Assembly (NCBI GenBank): GCA_036520615.1
Contig: DATDJI010000092.1
Location: 1 to 64,000, forward strand
Source of the DNA: CAMCXE01 sp036520615
Lineage (GTDB): Bacteria; Pseudomonadota; Gammaproteobacteria; Pseudomonadales; Cellvibrionaceae
Length of the DNA: 64,000 nt
Direction of reading: 5' to 3'
Made by a program: the position numbers and the translations under genes. Below, in pieces: positions 35,014-44,241 of this stretch. Each line of letters begins with the position of its first letter. Position 1 is the stretch's first letter. A model generated the notes under the pieces. It did not search any database, was not told where the DNA came from, and saw nothing but the letters and a program-made list of their open reading frames with translations.

Positions 35014-37383
35014 TCACCTTAGAATTGCATTAAATTCCTCGGCCAGTTGCTGGATTACCGTATCAACACTGGCTTGGATTTCGTCGTCCGTAAGAGTGCG
35101 CGAGGAATGTTGGAATAGCAAGCTAAAAGCGAGGCTTTTTCGTGTTAAATCAATACCCTGCCCTGCGTACACGTCAAACAAGGTTACCTGCTTTAGCCCT
35201 TCTCCTGCTGCGCGTTCGATCACCTTTTGCACACTTAAAGCTGGTACCTCTTTACCGACTAAAATAGCAATATCCCGTGAAACCTCAGGAAAGCGAGAGA
35301 TCCCCGAAGCACAAGGCAAACATCCAGTTTGAGCAGCGCCCATTGCAATCTCAAACACAAAAGCCGGTTTATTCAAATCCAAACTTTTACAGCAGTTAGG
35401 ATGCAGCGCACCAAATACGCCTACCACTTGATTTTCAACTATTACATATGCCGATTGCCCAGGGTGCATAAAAGGCAAGTCAGTAGCGGGCTGTACGTTA
35501 ATCGGCCTCCCCCCTAGTTCAAAGAGCAGTTCCACTTCAGCTTTAACATCATAAAAATCTACGTCAGATTTATCATGAGCCCAATGCAAACCGTGCCTTT
35601 GCCCATATATGAGCCCTGCAAGTTTCTCTTCTTGTGGATAACCATCTTGTGCTGCAAACACCAACCCAGTTTCAAATAACTTCGCCCGTGTGTGTTGGCG
35701 ATTTAAATTGCTTTTTAACGTCGCGACCAGCCCTGGTATTAATGAGGTGCGCATGCTGGCCATATCAACACTGATAGGATTTTGCAGCACAACCGCAGGT
35801 TGATCAGGGAAGAAAATATGGTGCAGTTTTGGATCGATAAAACTGTAGGTGATGATCTCTTGAAAATTTCTGCTGACCAGATGTCTTTTCAATGTGGATT
35901 TTTCATTTTGGATATCACTAATATTCGCCACATCGAGTGCAAAGGCGGATATTCGTGTAGGCAGACGCGCATAGCCATAGATGCGCGCCACTTCTTCTAA
36001 AAGATCTGCCTCGATAGATAGATCAAAACGAAAACTCGGCACGCTAAAAAGCCAATATTCGGCGGATTCGCTCACTAGTCCCAATCCCAAAGAAGTAAGA
36101 ATTCTTACCACTTCAGCATCTGCGATTTCTAATCCCAATCCTTGCGCAAGGCGCAATTTGTTTAAACGAATGGGCTGCTTTGCGGGTATTGAGGCCTGAT
36201 CGGCCACCTCAACTACTGGCCCTGCGCTTCCACCAACGATGGACACTAACAATTCAGTAGCGCGTTCAATGGCAGTGCGTTGCAGCTGATAATCCACACC
36301 GCGCTCGAAACGATGGGATGAGTCTGTGTGCAAGCCATAACTGCGGGCGCGCCCAGCGATAACTGCTGGGCTGAAAAATGCGCTTTCTAACAACACTGAG
36401 CGCGTGGTACCTGAAACGGCTGATGCCTTGCCGCCCATAATGCCGGCAAGTGCAAGCGGTTGTTGCTCATCGGCGATGATCAAGCAGTCATCCCTCAGAG
36501 TTATTACTTGATCGTTAAGCAACGTAAGGGTTTCACCGGCATTTGCCATGCGAATGTCAATACCGCCTTGAAGCTTGTCCAGATCAAAGGCATGCAACGG
36601 TTGCCCTAATTCAAGCAATACAAAATTAGTTACATCTACCACGGCATCAATGGAGCGCAAGCCCGCACGCTCAAGTTTCGTGCGCAACCATGCAGGGCTG
36701 GGAATTGTTATATCAATATTTTCAATCGTGCGCGCCAAATATGTTGGGCAGGCTTTTGACTCAGTGAGTTTTACCGCGCGAACGCTCTCACTGGTCGCAA
36801 GCTGAAATGCTTGCTCCTGCTGATTAACGGGGCTTTGCGTAAGCACACCCACTTCTCGTGCAATACCACGCAAACTTAAACAGTCACTGCGATTAGGCGT
36901 AAGCTCAAGCTCTAGTATCTGATCTGAAAGCGTGAGGTATTCACGCAAATCGGCGCCGATCGGAGCATCCGAAGCCAATTCCCACAAACCGCTGTCGTCA
37001 GTACCCGCTGCTAATTCTGTTTGCCCGCATAGCATTCCGAAACTTTCTACGCCGCGCAGTTTGGCTTTTTTGATTTCTAAACCGCCGGGCAACAGTGCTC
37101 CCACTTGGGCTAAAGGCACCATAATGCCAGCGCGCGCATTGGCCGCCCCGCACACAATCTGTAATTGGCTGCCACCGGCATCAACCTGGCAGACGCGCAA
37201 TTTTTGAGCGTCCGGGTGAGGCTCAGCACTGATTATTTGGGCCACGACAACACCGCTAAATATTCCCGCCACTGGAGTAACGGCATCCACTTCAAGCCCT
37301 GCCATCGTGAGTTGCTGCACTAATTGGTCGGTAGATACCGGCGGATTCACCCACTCGCGCAACCAGGATTCGCTAATTTTCAT
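35014..37383 (-). CDS. pheT: Phenylalanyl-tRNA synthetase beta subunit
   Basis: The 789-residue protein has the full bacterial domain order: an EMAP-like tRNA-binding domain (about 40-150, VVAQIISAEPHPDAQKLRVCQVD), the B3/B4 editing region (SSHRFERGVD near 350), B5, the inactive catalytic-like core and a C-terminal ferredoxin-fold anticodon-binding domain (FPEVSRDIAILV ... SLLFQHSSRTLTDDEI). It forms the (alpha-beta)2 enzyme with PheS, encoded 27 bp upstream. Confidence 0.97.
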   Translation of the reverse strand: MKISESWLREWVNPPVSTDQLVQQLTMAGLEVDAVTPVAGIFSGVVVAQIISAEPHPDAQKLRVCQVDAGGSQLQIVCGAANARAGIMVPLAQVGALLPGGLEIKKAKLRGVESFGMLCGQTELAAGTDDSGLWELASDAPIGADLREYLTLSDQILELELTPNRSDCLSLRGIAREVGVLTQSPVNQQEQAFQLATSESVRAVKLTESKACPTYLARTIENIDITIPSPAWLRTKLERAGLRSIDAVVDVTNFVLLELGQPLHAFDLDKLQGGIDIRMANAGETLTLLNDQVITLRDDCLIIADEQQPLALAGIMGGKASAVSGTTRSVLLESAFFSPAVIAGRARSYGLHTDSSHRFERGVDYQLQRTAIERATELLVSIVGGSAGPVVEVADQASIPAKQPIRLNKLRLAQGLGLEIADAEVVRILTSLGLGLVSESAEYWLFSVPSFRFDLSIEADLLEEVARIYGYARLPTRISAFALDVANISDIQNEKSTLKRHLVSRNFQEIITYSFIDPKLHHIFFPDQPAVVLQNPISVDMASMRTSLIPGLVATLKSNLNRQHTRAKLFETGLVFAAQDGYPQEEKLAGLIYGQRHGLHWAHDKSDVDFYDVKAEVELLFELGGRPINVQPATDLPFMHPGQSAYVIVENQVVGVFGALHPNCCKSLDLNKPAFVFEIAMGAAQTGCLPCASGISRFPEVSRDIAILVGKEVPALSVQKVIERAAGEGLKQVTLFDVYAGQGIDLTRKSLAFSLLFQHSSRTLTDDEIQASVDTVIQQLAEEFNAILR

Positions 37384-37410
37384 AGGTTATAAACTACTTA
37401 TAAGACTGTG

Positions 37411-38424
37411 TTAAAACTGTTGCAGGAAATTAAGATCGTTCTCAAAAAAGAGCCGCAGATCATTTACTCCATATCGCAACATTGCTAAACGCTCAACCCC
37501 CATACCGAAGGCAAAACCGCTAACCTTTTCCGGATCTAGGCCGCAGGCATTAAATACTTCAGGATGTACCATCCCGCAACCGCCAACTTCCAGCCAACCA
37601 GTTTGTTTGCACATGCGGCAACCCCCGCCTTGGCACTGAGTGCATTGAATATCCATCTCAGCGGAGGGTTCTGTAAAAGGAAAATACGACGGCCGAAAGC
37701 GCACAGCCACGTCGGTTTCGAAAAAAGCTTTAAGAAATTGATCCATCGTGCCTTTTAAGTCGGCAAAGCTCACCTGGTCATCCACCACCAACCCTTCAAC
37801 CTGATGAAACATCGGCGTATGAGTCATATCCGAATCGCAACGATAAACGCGGCCAGGGCAAATAATGCGTATTGGCGGCTTTTGGGTTTCCATAGTGCGA
37901 ATTTGCACAGGGGAAGTATGTGTGCGCAACACATGAGTGGGGTCGACGTAAAACGTATCGTGCATGGCCCGTGCAGGATGATGTGCGGGGATGTTTAAGG
38001 CTTCAAAATTATGGAAATCATCTTCAATTTCCGGCCCCTCTGCTACTGCATAGCCTGCGGCACGAAAGATGGATTCGATGCGCATTAAAGTGCGGCTAAC
38101 CGGGTGCAGTCCCCCTAAAGCATTACTGCGGCCTGGTAGAGTAATATCCAATGCTTCAGCGGCCAATTGGGCATTGATATGAGCGTCCTCCAAAACGAGC
38201 TTACGTTCATTTAAAGCATTGCTAATAGCCTCCTTGGCTTCGTTAATTTTTGCTCCTGCTGCTGGGCGCTCATCAGCTGACAGAGCACCTAAAGATTTTA
38301 ATTGTGCTGTAACCAGCCCTTTTTTACCGAGAAAATCTACCCGCACCTGATCCAGAGCGGCTAAATCCATCGCAGCTGCAATCTGGTGTTTAGCATCGGC
38401 AATAAGCGATTGGAGTTCTAACAT
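37411..38424 (-). CDS. pheS: Phenylalanyl-tRNA synthetase alpha subunit
   Basis: From ATG 38424 the protein has 337 residues; 12 additional upstream residues are possible but less family-like. It is the catalytic class II subunit: an N-terminal coiled coil (about 1-90), motif 2 (FHQVEGLVVD with TDVAVRFRPSYFPFTEPSAEMD) and motif 3 (GFAFGMGVERLAMLRYGVNDLR). It charges tRNA-Phe with PheT. A strong hairpin with a T run precedes the gene. Confidence 0.97.
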   Translation of the reverse strand: MLELQSLIADAKHQIAAAMDLAALDQVRVDFLGKKGLVTAQLKSLGALSADERPAAGAKINEAKEAISNALNERKLVLEDAHINAQLAAEALDITLPGRSNALGGLHPVSRTLMRIESIFRAAGYAVAEGPEIEDDFHNFEALNIPAHHPARAMHDTFYVDPTHVLRTHTSPVQIRTMETQKPPIRIICPGRVYRCDSDMTHTPMFHQVEGLVVDDQVSFADLKGTMDQFLKAFFETDVAVRFRPSYFPFTEPSAEMDIQCTQCQGGGCRMCKQTGWLEVGGCGMVHPEVFNACGLDPEKVSGFAFGMGVERLAMLRYGVNDLRLFFENDLNFLQQF

Positions 38425-38478
38425 ATGGGTATCCAATAAATAAAGCGGTAGGTATAGCACTAAGAGCTGTAGCTAATA

Positions 38479-38512
38479 AAAAAGGGGATAAGCCAAGGCT
38501 AACCCCCTTTTT
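38479..38512 (-). terminator. Rho-independent terminator or attenuator between rplT and pheS
   Basis: Read on the minus strand, AAAAAGGGGGTTAGCC pairs with GGCTTATCCCCTTTTT (15 of 16 positions, counting one G-U) around a TT loop, with a run of T at its end. It lies about 100 bp after rplT and 55 bp before pheS. In E. coli the same gap contains the pheST attenuator. It may end most rplT transcripts and allow regulated read-through. It could also work from the other strand. Confidence 0.8.
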
Positions 38513-38611
38513 ATAATCCGGACATATGCGGTAATTATTAGAAAATACAGCCTAAGCTCAAGCATGTATTCATAAATTAAAAACCTAAGCCCGGGTAAAA
38601 ATACTCACAGG

Positions 38612-38971
38612 TTAAGCGGCCAATGCCGATTTAGCCTGCGACACAATAACTGCAAATGCAGATTTATCATGAATAGCAAGATCAGCAAGAACACGACGAT
38701 CCAACGTAATATTGGCTTTTTTCAAACCAGCGATCAGACGGCTGTAGGAAATACCCTCAGCGCGCGATTGAGCATTGATACGAGTAATCCAAAGCGCGCG
38801 GAAATTACGCTTTTTAACTCGACGGTCGCGATAGGCATATTGCCCAGCTTTAATTACAGCTTGCTTCGCTACGCGGAATACGCGTGAACGAGCGCCGTAG
38901 TAACCTTTTGCCAATTTTAAGATTTTTTTGTGGCGACGACGCGCCTCGACTCCACGTTTAACACGAGCCAT
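38612..38971 (-). CDS. rplT: Ribosomal protein L20
   Basis: The protein has 119 residues (118 in E. coli), highly basic, with the family opening ARVKRGVEARRRHKKILKLAKGYYGARSR and NYRALW-type segment KKRNFRALWITRINA. L20 binds 23S rRNA early in large-subunit assembly and, in enterobacteria, represses its own operon. It follows rpmI after 40 bp. Confidence 0.97.
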   Translation of the reverse strand: MARVKRGVEARRRHKKILKLAKGYYGARSRVFRVAKQAVIKAGQYAYRDRRVKKRNFRALWITRINAQSRAEGISYSRLIAGLKKANITLDRRVLADLAIHDKSAFAVIVSQAKSALAA

Positions 38972-39011
38972 GGTTTTTCCTCACGTAAAAATAAATGAAC
39001 AAGACGTTAAA

Positions 39012-39206
39012 TTAGTTGAGACGCAACATGCGCTTAACATTGCTGACATCAGACTCGTGGACCATAGCGGTGCCGCGCAACTGACGCTTACGCTTAGTTG
39101 TCATTTTGGTGAGGATATGGCTTTTGAACGCGTGTTTGCGTTTAAAACCACCGGCTGTTTTCTTGAAGCGCTTGGAAGCGCCACTGTGTATTTTAGCTTT
39201 TGCCAT
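39012..39206 (-). CDS. rpmI: Ribosomal protein L35
   Basis: The 64-residue basic protein shows the L35 pattern AKAKIHSGASKRFKKTAGG, then KRKRQLRGTAMV and RMLR at the C-terminus. It is a large-subunit protein encoded between infC and rplT as in most bacteria. Confidence 0.97.
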   Translation of the reverse strand: MAKAKIHSGASKRFKKTAGGFKRKHAFKSHILTKMTTKRKRQLRGTAMVHESDVSNVKRMLRLN

Positions 39207-39265
39207 TTTGGATCTCCGATTGCGAGATGATGAATTTGAAAGTAACTAGGCAGCTAAAAGCCCGA

Positions 39266-39817
39266 CTACTTTTTCTTTTTAGGGGCGATAACCATGGTCA
39301 ACTGACGCCCTTCCATTTTAGCGTGCTGCTCCACAGTACCCATTTCCTCCAAGTCTTTTTCGATGCGCTGCATCATTTCCATGCCAAGCTCTTGGTGGGC
39401 AAGTTCGCGGCCTTTGAATCGTAACGATACTTTGGCCTTATCCCCTTGTTCGAGGAAACGTATCAAGGCTTTTAACTTCACCTGATAGTCTCCATCTTCC
39501 GTCCCTGGCCTAAATTTCATTTCTTTAATTTGCTGCTGTTTTTGTTTCTTTTTAGCGGCATTTTTGGATTTCTTTAACTCGAACAGATGCTTGCCGTAAT
39601 CCATAATTTTGCAGACGACCGGTTCGGCATCTACAGCAATTTCCACTAAGTCAAGTGTGGCGGCTTGGGCGGCGGCTAAGGCCTCTGCAATACTTACGAT
39701 CCCAATCTGCTCTCCATCTGCGCCGATTAAGCGCACCTGTTTAGCTTCAATTTGTTCATTTATGGCCGCTTTCTTAGAGCGGGGCTTGGCAGCTGCTGCG
39801 GGTTCTCGAATGCTAAT
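39266..39817 (-). CDS. infC: Translation initiation factor IF-3 with AUU start codon
   Basis: Homology extends upstream of the first GTG (39736): the frame stays open and includes the conserved AAINEQIEAKQVRLIGADG segment. The likely start is an ATT at 39817 (183 residues) or the adjacent ATT at 39820. A GGAG site (39826-39829) lies 8 or 5 nt upstream, and there is no ATG, GTG or TTG nearby. AUU initiation of infC is known from E. coli and allows IF-3 to repress its own translation by discriminating against non-canonical starts. The C-terminal domain (FRPGTEDGDYQVKL, KVSLRFKGREL) is complete. Confidence 0.93.
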   Translation of the reverse strand: MSIREPAAAAKPRSKKAAINEQIEAKQVRLIGADGEQIGIVSIAEALAAAQAATLDLVEIAVDAEPVVCKIMDYGKHLFELKKSKNAAKKKQKQQQIKEMKFRPGTEDGDYQVKLKALIRFLEQGDKAKVSLRFKGRELAHQELGMEMMQRIEKDLEEMGTVEQHAKMEGRQLTMVIAPKKKK

Positions 39818-39857
39818 AATGAGTTCTCCAATGAGTTAAAAAAATCCAATCAGCCCT

Positions 39858-41777
39858 TTAATGGCTGACCCGGGACTTGTTAGCCACATCGTTTGTTAGT
39901 AACGCGAGGAAGTCGTCGAGGGACAGGGTTCCTAAATCAGTTCCGGTGCGAGTTCGCACGCTTACCTGACCGGAAGCTACTTCTTGATCCCCAAGGATCA
40001 AAAGGTAGGGAACCTTCTGAATGGTGTGCTCGCGGATTTTAAAACCGATCTTCTCATTTCTCAAGTCGGCAAAGGCGCGAAACCCTTTTTCTTGCAAGCT
40101 TTTTGCTACAGTTTGCGCAAATTCCGCCTGATTGTCAGTAATATTTAAAATTGCTACCTGCTCAGGTGCAAGCCAGGCGGGAAAAGCACCTTCATAATGT
40201 TCAATCAAGATACCGATAAAACGCTCAAAACTGCCCAAGATGGCCCGATGCAACATCACAGGAACTTGACGGCTGCCATCTTCAGCGACGAATTGAGCAT
40301 CTAACCGTGCAGGCATGGAAAAATCCACTTGAATTGTTCCACATTGCCAGACACGCCCTATGCAGTCCTTCAGTGAGAATTCGATTTTGGGACCATAAAA
40401 AGCGCCTTCACCCGGCAGGTATTCAAATGCCAATTCTTTAGTGTTTAGGGCATCGGCCAGAGCCTTTTCGGCTTTATCCCAAACTTCATCGCTTCCTACT
40501 CGCTGTTCGGGTCGAGTAGATAAACGAATAATGACGTCGCTAAAACCAAAATCAGCATAAACCTGATAAAGAAGGTCGGTAAAATCCGAGACTTCACGCT
40601 GGATCATGCTTTCACTGCAGAAAATATGGGCATCGTCCTGTACGAAGCTGCGCACGCGCATCAGGCCTTGTAGTGTACCCGAGGCTTCGTTGCGATGGCA
40701 TGAGCCAAATTCCGCTAAGCGCAACGGTAAGTCTCGGTAGCTTTTTAGACCCTGGTTAAACACCTGGATATGGCAAGGGCAGTTCATCGGCTTAATCGCG
40801 TAGTCGCGATGTTCTGAGGCAACGGTGAACATACCCGTTTGGAATTTATCCCAGTGACCTGAGCGCTCCCACAGGCTGCGATCAACAACCTGAGGCGTTT
40901 TAATTTCTTGGTAGCCATTATCCCGCTGCACTTTGCGCATATAGGATTCGATCGCGGTGTAAATTGTCCAGCCCTTGGGATGCCAGAAGACCATTCCAGG
41001 CGCTTCTTCTTGAATATGGAAAAAGTCGAATTTTTTACCAAGCTTGCGATGGTCGCGCTTTTCAGCCTCTTCTAATCGATGCAAATAGGCATCTAAATCT
41101 TTTTTTGTGCTCCAAGCAGTGCCATATACCCGAGTTAACATGGCATTTTTTGCATCGCCACGCCAATAGGCACCGGCAACTTTCATAAGCTTGAAAAATT
41201 TCAATTTACCTGTCGATGGTACATGAGGGCCCCGGCATAGATCTTCAAAGTCCCCTTGCCGATAAAGGGAGAGATCTTCATTCGCAGGAATACTTTGAAT
41301 AATTTCTGCCTTGTAGTGCTCTCCGAGGCTTTTAAAATAATCAACGGCAGCGTCTCGATGCAGTACACGGCGCGTAACCGGAATGTCTTCTGCAGCCAAA
41401 GCCTGCATTCGCTCTTCTATTTTAATTAAGTCTTCGGGGGTAAAAGCGCGGGAAAAAGCAAAATCGTAATAGAAGCCATCATCGATGACAGGGCCGATAG
41501 TAACCTGGGCGTCAGGAAAAAGTTGCTTTACTGCTTGAGCCAACAAATGCGCAGTGGAATGCCGAATAAGCTCTAATGCCTGCGCACTTTTATCTGTAAT
41601 TATAACTAAACTAGTATCGGCTTCGATCAGGTGCGATGCATCAACAGCTATGCCGTTTACAATCCCACCAAGGGTTGCCTTGGCAAGGCCTGCGCCTATG
41701 TTGGCGGCCACGTCTAACACTGATACAACAGAAGGGAATTGACGGCTTGAGCCATCAGGTAGGGATACAGTAATCAT
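39858..41777 (-). CDS. thrS: Threonyl-tRNA synthetase
   Basis: The 639-residue class II synthetase has an N-terminal TGS domain (1-60), an editing domain with HSTAHLLAQAVKQLFP (HxxxH, zinc-like site), the catalytic core (motif 2 RNEASGTLQGLMRVRSF, the zinc ligands including Cys in MNCPCHIQVF) and a C-terminal anticodon domain. It charges tRNA-Thr and edits mischarged Ser. It is the first gene of the thrS-infC-rpmI-rplT unit, 40 bp before infC. Confidence 0.97.
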   Translation of the reverse strand: MITVSLPDGSSRQFPSVVSVLDVAANIGAGLAKATLGGIVNGIAVDASHLIEADTSLVIITDKSAQALELIRHSTAHLLAQAVKQLFPDAQVTIGPVIDDGFYYDFAFSRAFTPEDLIKIEERMQALAAEDIPVTRRVLHRDAAVDYFKSLGEHYKAEIIQSIPANEDLSLYRQGDFEDLCRGPHVPSTGKLKFFKLMKVAGAYWRGDAKNAMLTRVYGTAWSTKKDLDAYLHRLEEAEKRDHRKLGKKFDFFHIQEEAPGMVFWHPKGWTIYTAIESYMRKVQRDNGYQEIKTPQVVDRSLWERSGHWDKFQTGMFTVASEHRDYAIKPMNCPCHIQVFNQGLKSYRDLPLRLAEFGSCHRNEASGTLQGLMRVRSFVQDDAHIFCSESMIQREVSDFTDLLYQVYADFGFSDVIIRLSTRPEQRVGSDEVWDKAEKALADALNTKELAFEYLPGEGAFYGPKIEFSLKDCIGRVWQCGTIQVDFSMPARLDAQFVAEDGSRQVPVMLHRAILGSFERFIGILIEHYEGAFPAWLAPEQVAILNITDNQAEFAQTVAKSLQEKGFRAFADLRNEKIGFKIREHTIQKVPYLLILGDQEVASGQVSVRTRTGTDLGTLSLDDFLALLTNDVANKSRVSH

Positions 41778-41910
41778 TAACTATCTCTTTTCAGTGGTGA
41801 CCCCTACCAAGGGCCACATGAGGTAATGCTAAACGGCTCAGACGATATCTTAGTTGGCTGCAGAGGCCACCTTAACTAGCGGTGAGATATAGCTAACAAG
41901 AATCAACACA

Positions 41911-41936
41911 AAAGAGCCCGCTCGGCGGGTAGGCTT
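41911..41936 (-). terminator. Rho-independent terminator after the response-regulator gene
   Basis: On the minus strand CCCGC-CGA-GCGGG forms a stable stem, extendable with flanking AGC/GCT around a short bulge, followed by CTCTTTT. It lies 71 bp after the stop of the response regulator (42007) and about 135 bp before thrS, separating the two transcription units or serving as a thrS leader element. Confidence 0.65.
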
Positions 41937-42006
41937 GGGATTATACAAAGCTTTCAATTATGCGCCAGCGTTTGTACGTGAAACAGCAAAAAGAATGCAT
42001 AATGTG

Positions 42007-43092
42007 TCAGGCCGAATCTAACAGCACCGCTGCAGGTGAACGTAGCTGGCCAAGCAATATTTTACCTTCCCGGCACCGTCTAGCATGGTCGTCCTGTAAA
42101 CGCCGAAGCTTTGTGTCCAACACTGCAAGTTGAGTGCGTTCGTACAGCGACCCAGTGGTTTGTTTCTGCAACAGCTGCAACTGATTCAGACATTCATGAA
42201 CGGCATCGTCAGTAAAGTCATCCAATTCAGTTAAATGGTGAAATAGCGCTTCAATAGCTGACGATGCACCAGGCGGAGTTGGATTCACTTCTTGGGCAAA
42301 TTTGACGAGAAGAGTTTGGACTTTCTGACTATAGGCATCAAACATGATGACTAAAGCATCGTGCAAACGAGTAAATTCATTCGTACCTGCACGCGGCATA
42401 TTTTGAATCAGCCAGGCCGCTTGCGCTGATCCAAGCATAAACCTGCCCCCAAGAGTCTGCATTTGCGCGCCCTTGGTTTGACTAAGCAATTGCGTTTCAA
42501 GATCAGTGAGACTGCCACATGAGGACGCCAGCAGCTCCGGCTTCTTATGAACGTATAAGGCGGCTTTAATTTCCAGTGCAGCGAGAGCCTCTAGCGTGAT
42601 CTCGTTTAATTTGGCTAGAGTGCCAACTTTCAGCACACTCAACAGATAGTGATTAACCCTCCGCAAATGGTCGTAGGCTGAGTTATCTATGGCAGGATTG
42701 CGGATAAATTGCTGGCGACGATAACGTTGGATGAGTGCGCCGACCTTAGCCCGAAGTATTTCCACATCAAAAGGCTTGGCGATAAAGTCATCACCGCCGC
42801 ATTGAAAAGCCGTTAACTGTTCATCCCGCTCGGTCAGGCCGGATACAAATACAATCGGAGTTAACGCAAAATCAGGATTAGCCCGCATGCTGCGACAGGT
42901 TTGAAATCCGTCCATCCCCGGCATATCAATATCAAGCAAGATTAAATCAGGTCGTAAGCTCTCCAGCATTCGCAGCGCTTGAGCACCACTAGAAGCTGTG
43001 TAAACCTCGGCGTCTGCCGCAAGAACTGTAGTTACTAATTTCTGATTGCTAAGATTATTATCAACCGATAAAACGCGCGGACGAACATCCAT
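42007..43092 (-). CDS. Response regulator with unknown C-terminal domain
   Basis: From ATG 43092, preceded by GAGGTGG, the protein has 361 residues. Residues 1-122 are a receiver domain: LSVDNN (one of the usual acidic pair replaced by Asn), phosphoacceptor Asp in LILLDIDMPGMDG, FVSGLT and the switch Lys in IAKPFD. Residues of about 140-361 are a helical region with no recognisable output domain (no helix-turn-helix, GGDEF, HD-GYP or kinase motifs). It may act through protein contacts or be a divergent PAS/GAF-like module. No kinase is encoded next to it. Confidence 0.8.
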   Translation of the reverse strand: MDVRPRVLSVDNNLSNQKLVTTVLAADAEVYTASSGAQALRMLESLRPDLILLDIDMPGMDGFQTCRSMRANPDFALTPIVFVSGLTERDEQLTAFQCGGDDFIAKPFDVEILRAKVGALIQRYRRQQFIRNPAIDNSAYDHLRRVNHYLLSVLKVGTLAKLNEITLEALAALEIKAALYVHKKPELLASSCGSLTDLETQLLSQTKGAQMQTLGGRFMLGSAQAAWLIQNMPRAGTNEFTRLHDALVIMFDAYSQKVQTLLVKFAQEVNPTPPGASSAIEALFHHLTELDDFTDDAVHECLNQLQLLQKQTTGSLYERTQLAVLDTKLRRLQDDHARRCREGKILLGQLRSPAAVLLDSA

Positions 43093-43549
43093 ACATACCA
43101 CCTCAATACTGCTCAAATTCTCGTATTTTTACTATCTAATTCACCCAAAAACTTAACTTTTTTACCAGTTGTTGGACGCTCTTCAATCACTTGTGCCCAG
43201 TAATCCAAGACAAATTAACACAAATGGCCAAAGCTTGGCCGATCAATTTGGTCCCTACCTAATGGGGCAACAAATAACCTTTTTCAATTTTATTTATTTA
43301 CCAATTCCTCAGTCAAAATAATTCCTTATCCTAGGCGAATCAGCTTGACCGCTTCTTATTTAAAATTTTTTTCAAAATTCTAGAAATTGAAAAAACCATC
43401 CCCAGATTTATGGCGTAGCTAAGCTCAGACGGGGCCGAGTCAGAACACAGACTATCGACCTGTAAAAAGGAACCTTTGCTTTTATATGGCCCCCAAGTAC
43501 TATTGCGCAGTTATTATGAAGTTTTATCACTCTAACGGAGACTTTACTT
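43093..43549. other. Divergent intergenic region with possible heat-shock-type promoter
   Basis: This 457-bp stretch separates the response regulator and the Bax-inhibitor-1 gene, transcribed away from each other. CTAGAA (43380-43385), 14 bp, CCCCAGAT (43400-43407) resembles a sigma-32 promoter (CTTGAA-N14-CCCCAT). It would start transcription about 140 nt before the Bax-inhibitor gene. There is no ORF of note. Confidence 0.35.
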
Positions 43550-44233
43550 ATGCAACCTATCTATTCGACCAATAGCCGCGAAGTTTACGCAGGTGATACT
43601 GATAAAGTTTTGCGTAATACCTATAGTTTTTTAGCCTGCACATTGGTGTTCAGTGCATTTACCGCCGCTGCCTCTGTCGGATTGGGGATCGGTTACGGCC
43701 TTGCGTTAATAGGCAATTTGGTTGCGCTAGCTTTGTTGTGGTTTGTACTGCCGCGTACATCTAAAAGCGGTGCTGGCGTAGGCGTAGTGTTCGCCATCAC
43801 AGGGCTATTGGGTGCCGGCATAGGGCCCATGCTTAGCCATTTTTTAACTCTACCTCATGGCGGTTTGCTGGTAATGCAAGCTCTTGCCGGTACAGCTTTG
43901 GTGTTTTTTGCGCTTTCAGCCTATGTATTAACAACGGGTAAAAATTTCAGCTTTATGGGCGGTTTTTTAATGGTGGGCTTAATTAGTGTGCTCATCACAA
44001 TTCTAGGTTCGATGGTGCTAGGACTGTTCGGAGTGCACATCTCCGGCCTTTCAATGGCGATAAACGGAGTGATTGTGCTTTTGATGTCCGGATTTATTCT
44101 CTATGACACCAGCCGTATTATTCACGGTGGCGAAACTAATTACATAATGGCTACTGTTTCGCTTTATCTAGATATCCTCAATCTTTTTACCAGCCTGTTG
44201 CAGTTATTAGGATTTTTCAGTAACGACGATTAA
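43550..44233 (+). CDS. Bax inhibitor-1 / YccA family membrane protein
   Basis: The 227-residue protein has seven membrane helices and ends in a family-typical segment (GFILYDTSRIIHGGETNYIMATVSLYLDILNLFTSLLQLLGF). YccA of E. coli is an inner-membrane substrate and modulator of FtsH. The gene precedes tusDCBE, as in many Pseudomonas-related genomes, and has a GGAG ribosome-binding site. Confidence 0.92.
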   Translation: MQPIYSTNSREVYAGDTDKVLRNTYSFLACTLVFSAFTAAASVGLGIGYGLALIGNLVALALLWFVLPRTSKSGAGVGVVFAITGLLGAGIGPMLSHFLTLPHGGLLVMQALAGTALVFFALSAYVLTTGKNFSFMGGFLMVGLISVLITILGSMVLGLFGVHISGLSMAINGVIVLLMSGFILYDTSRIIHGGETNYIMATVSLYLDILNLFTSLLQLLGFFSNDD

Positions 44234-44241
44234 TTCGATAC

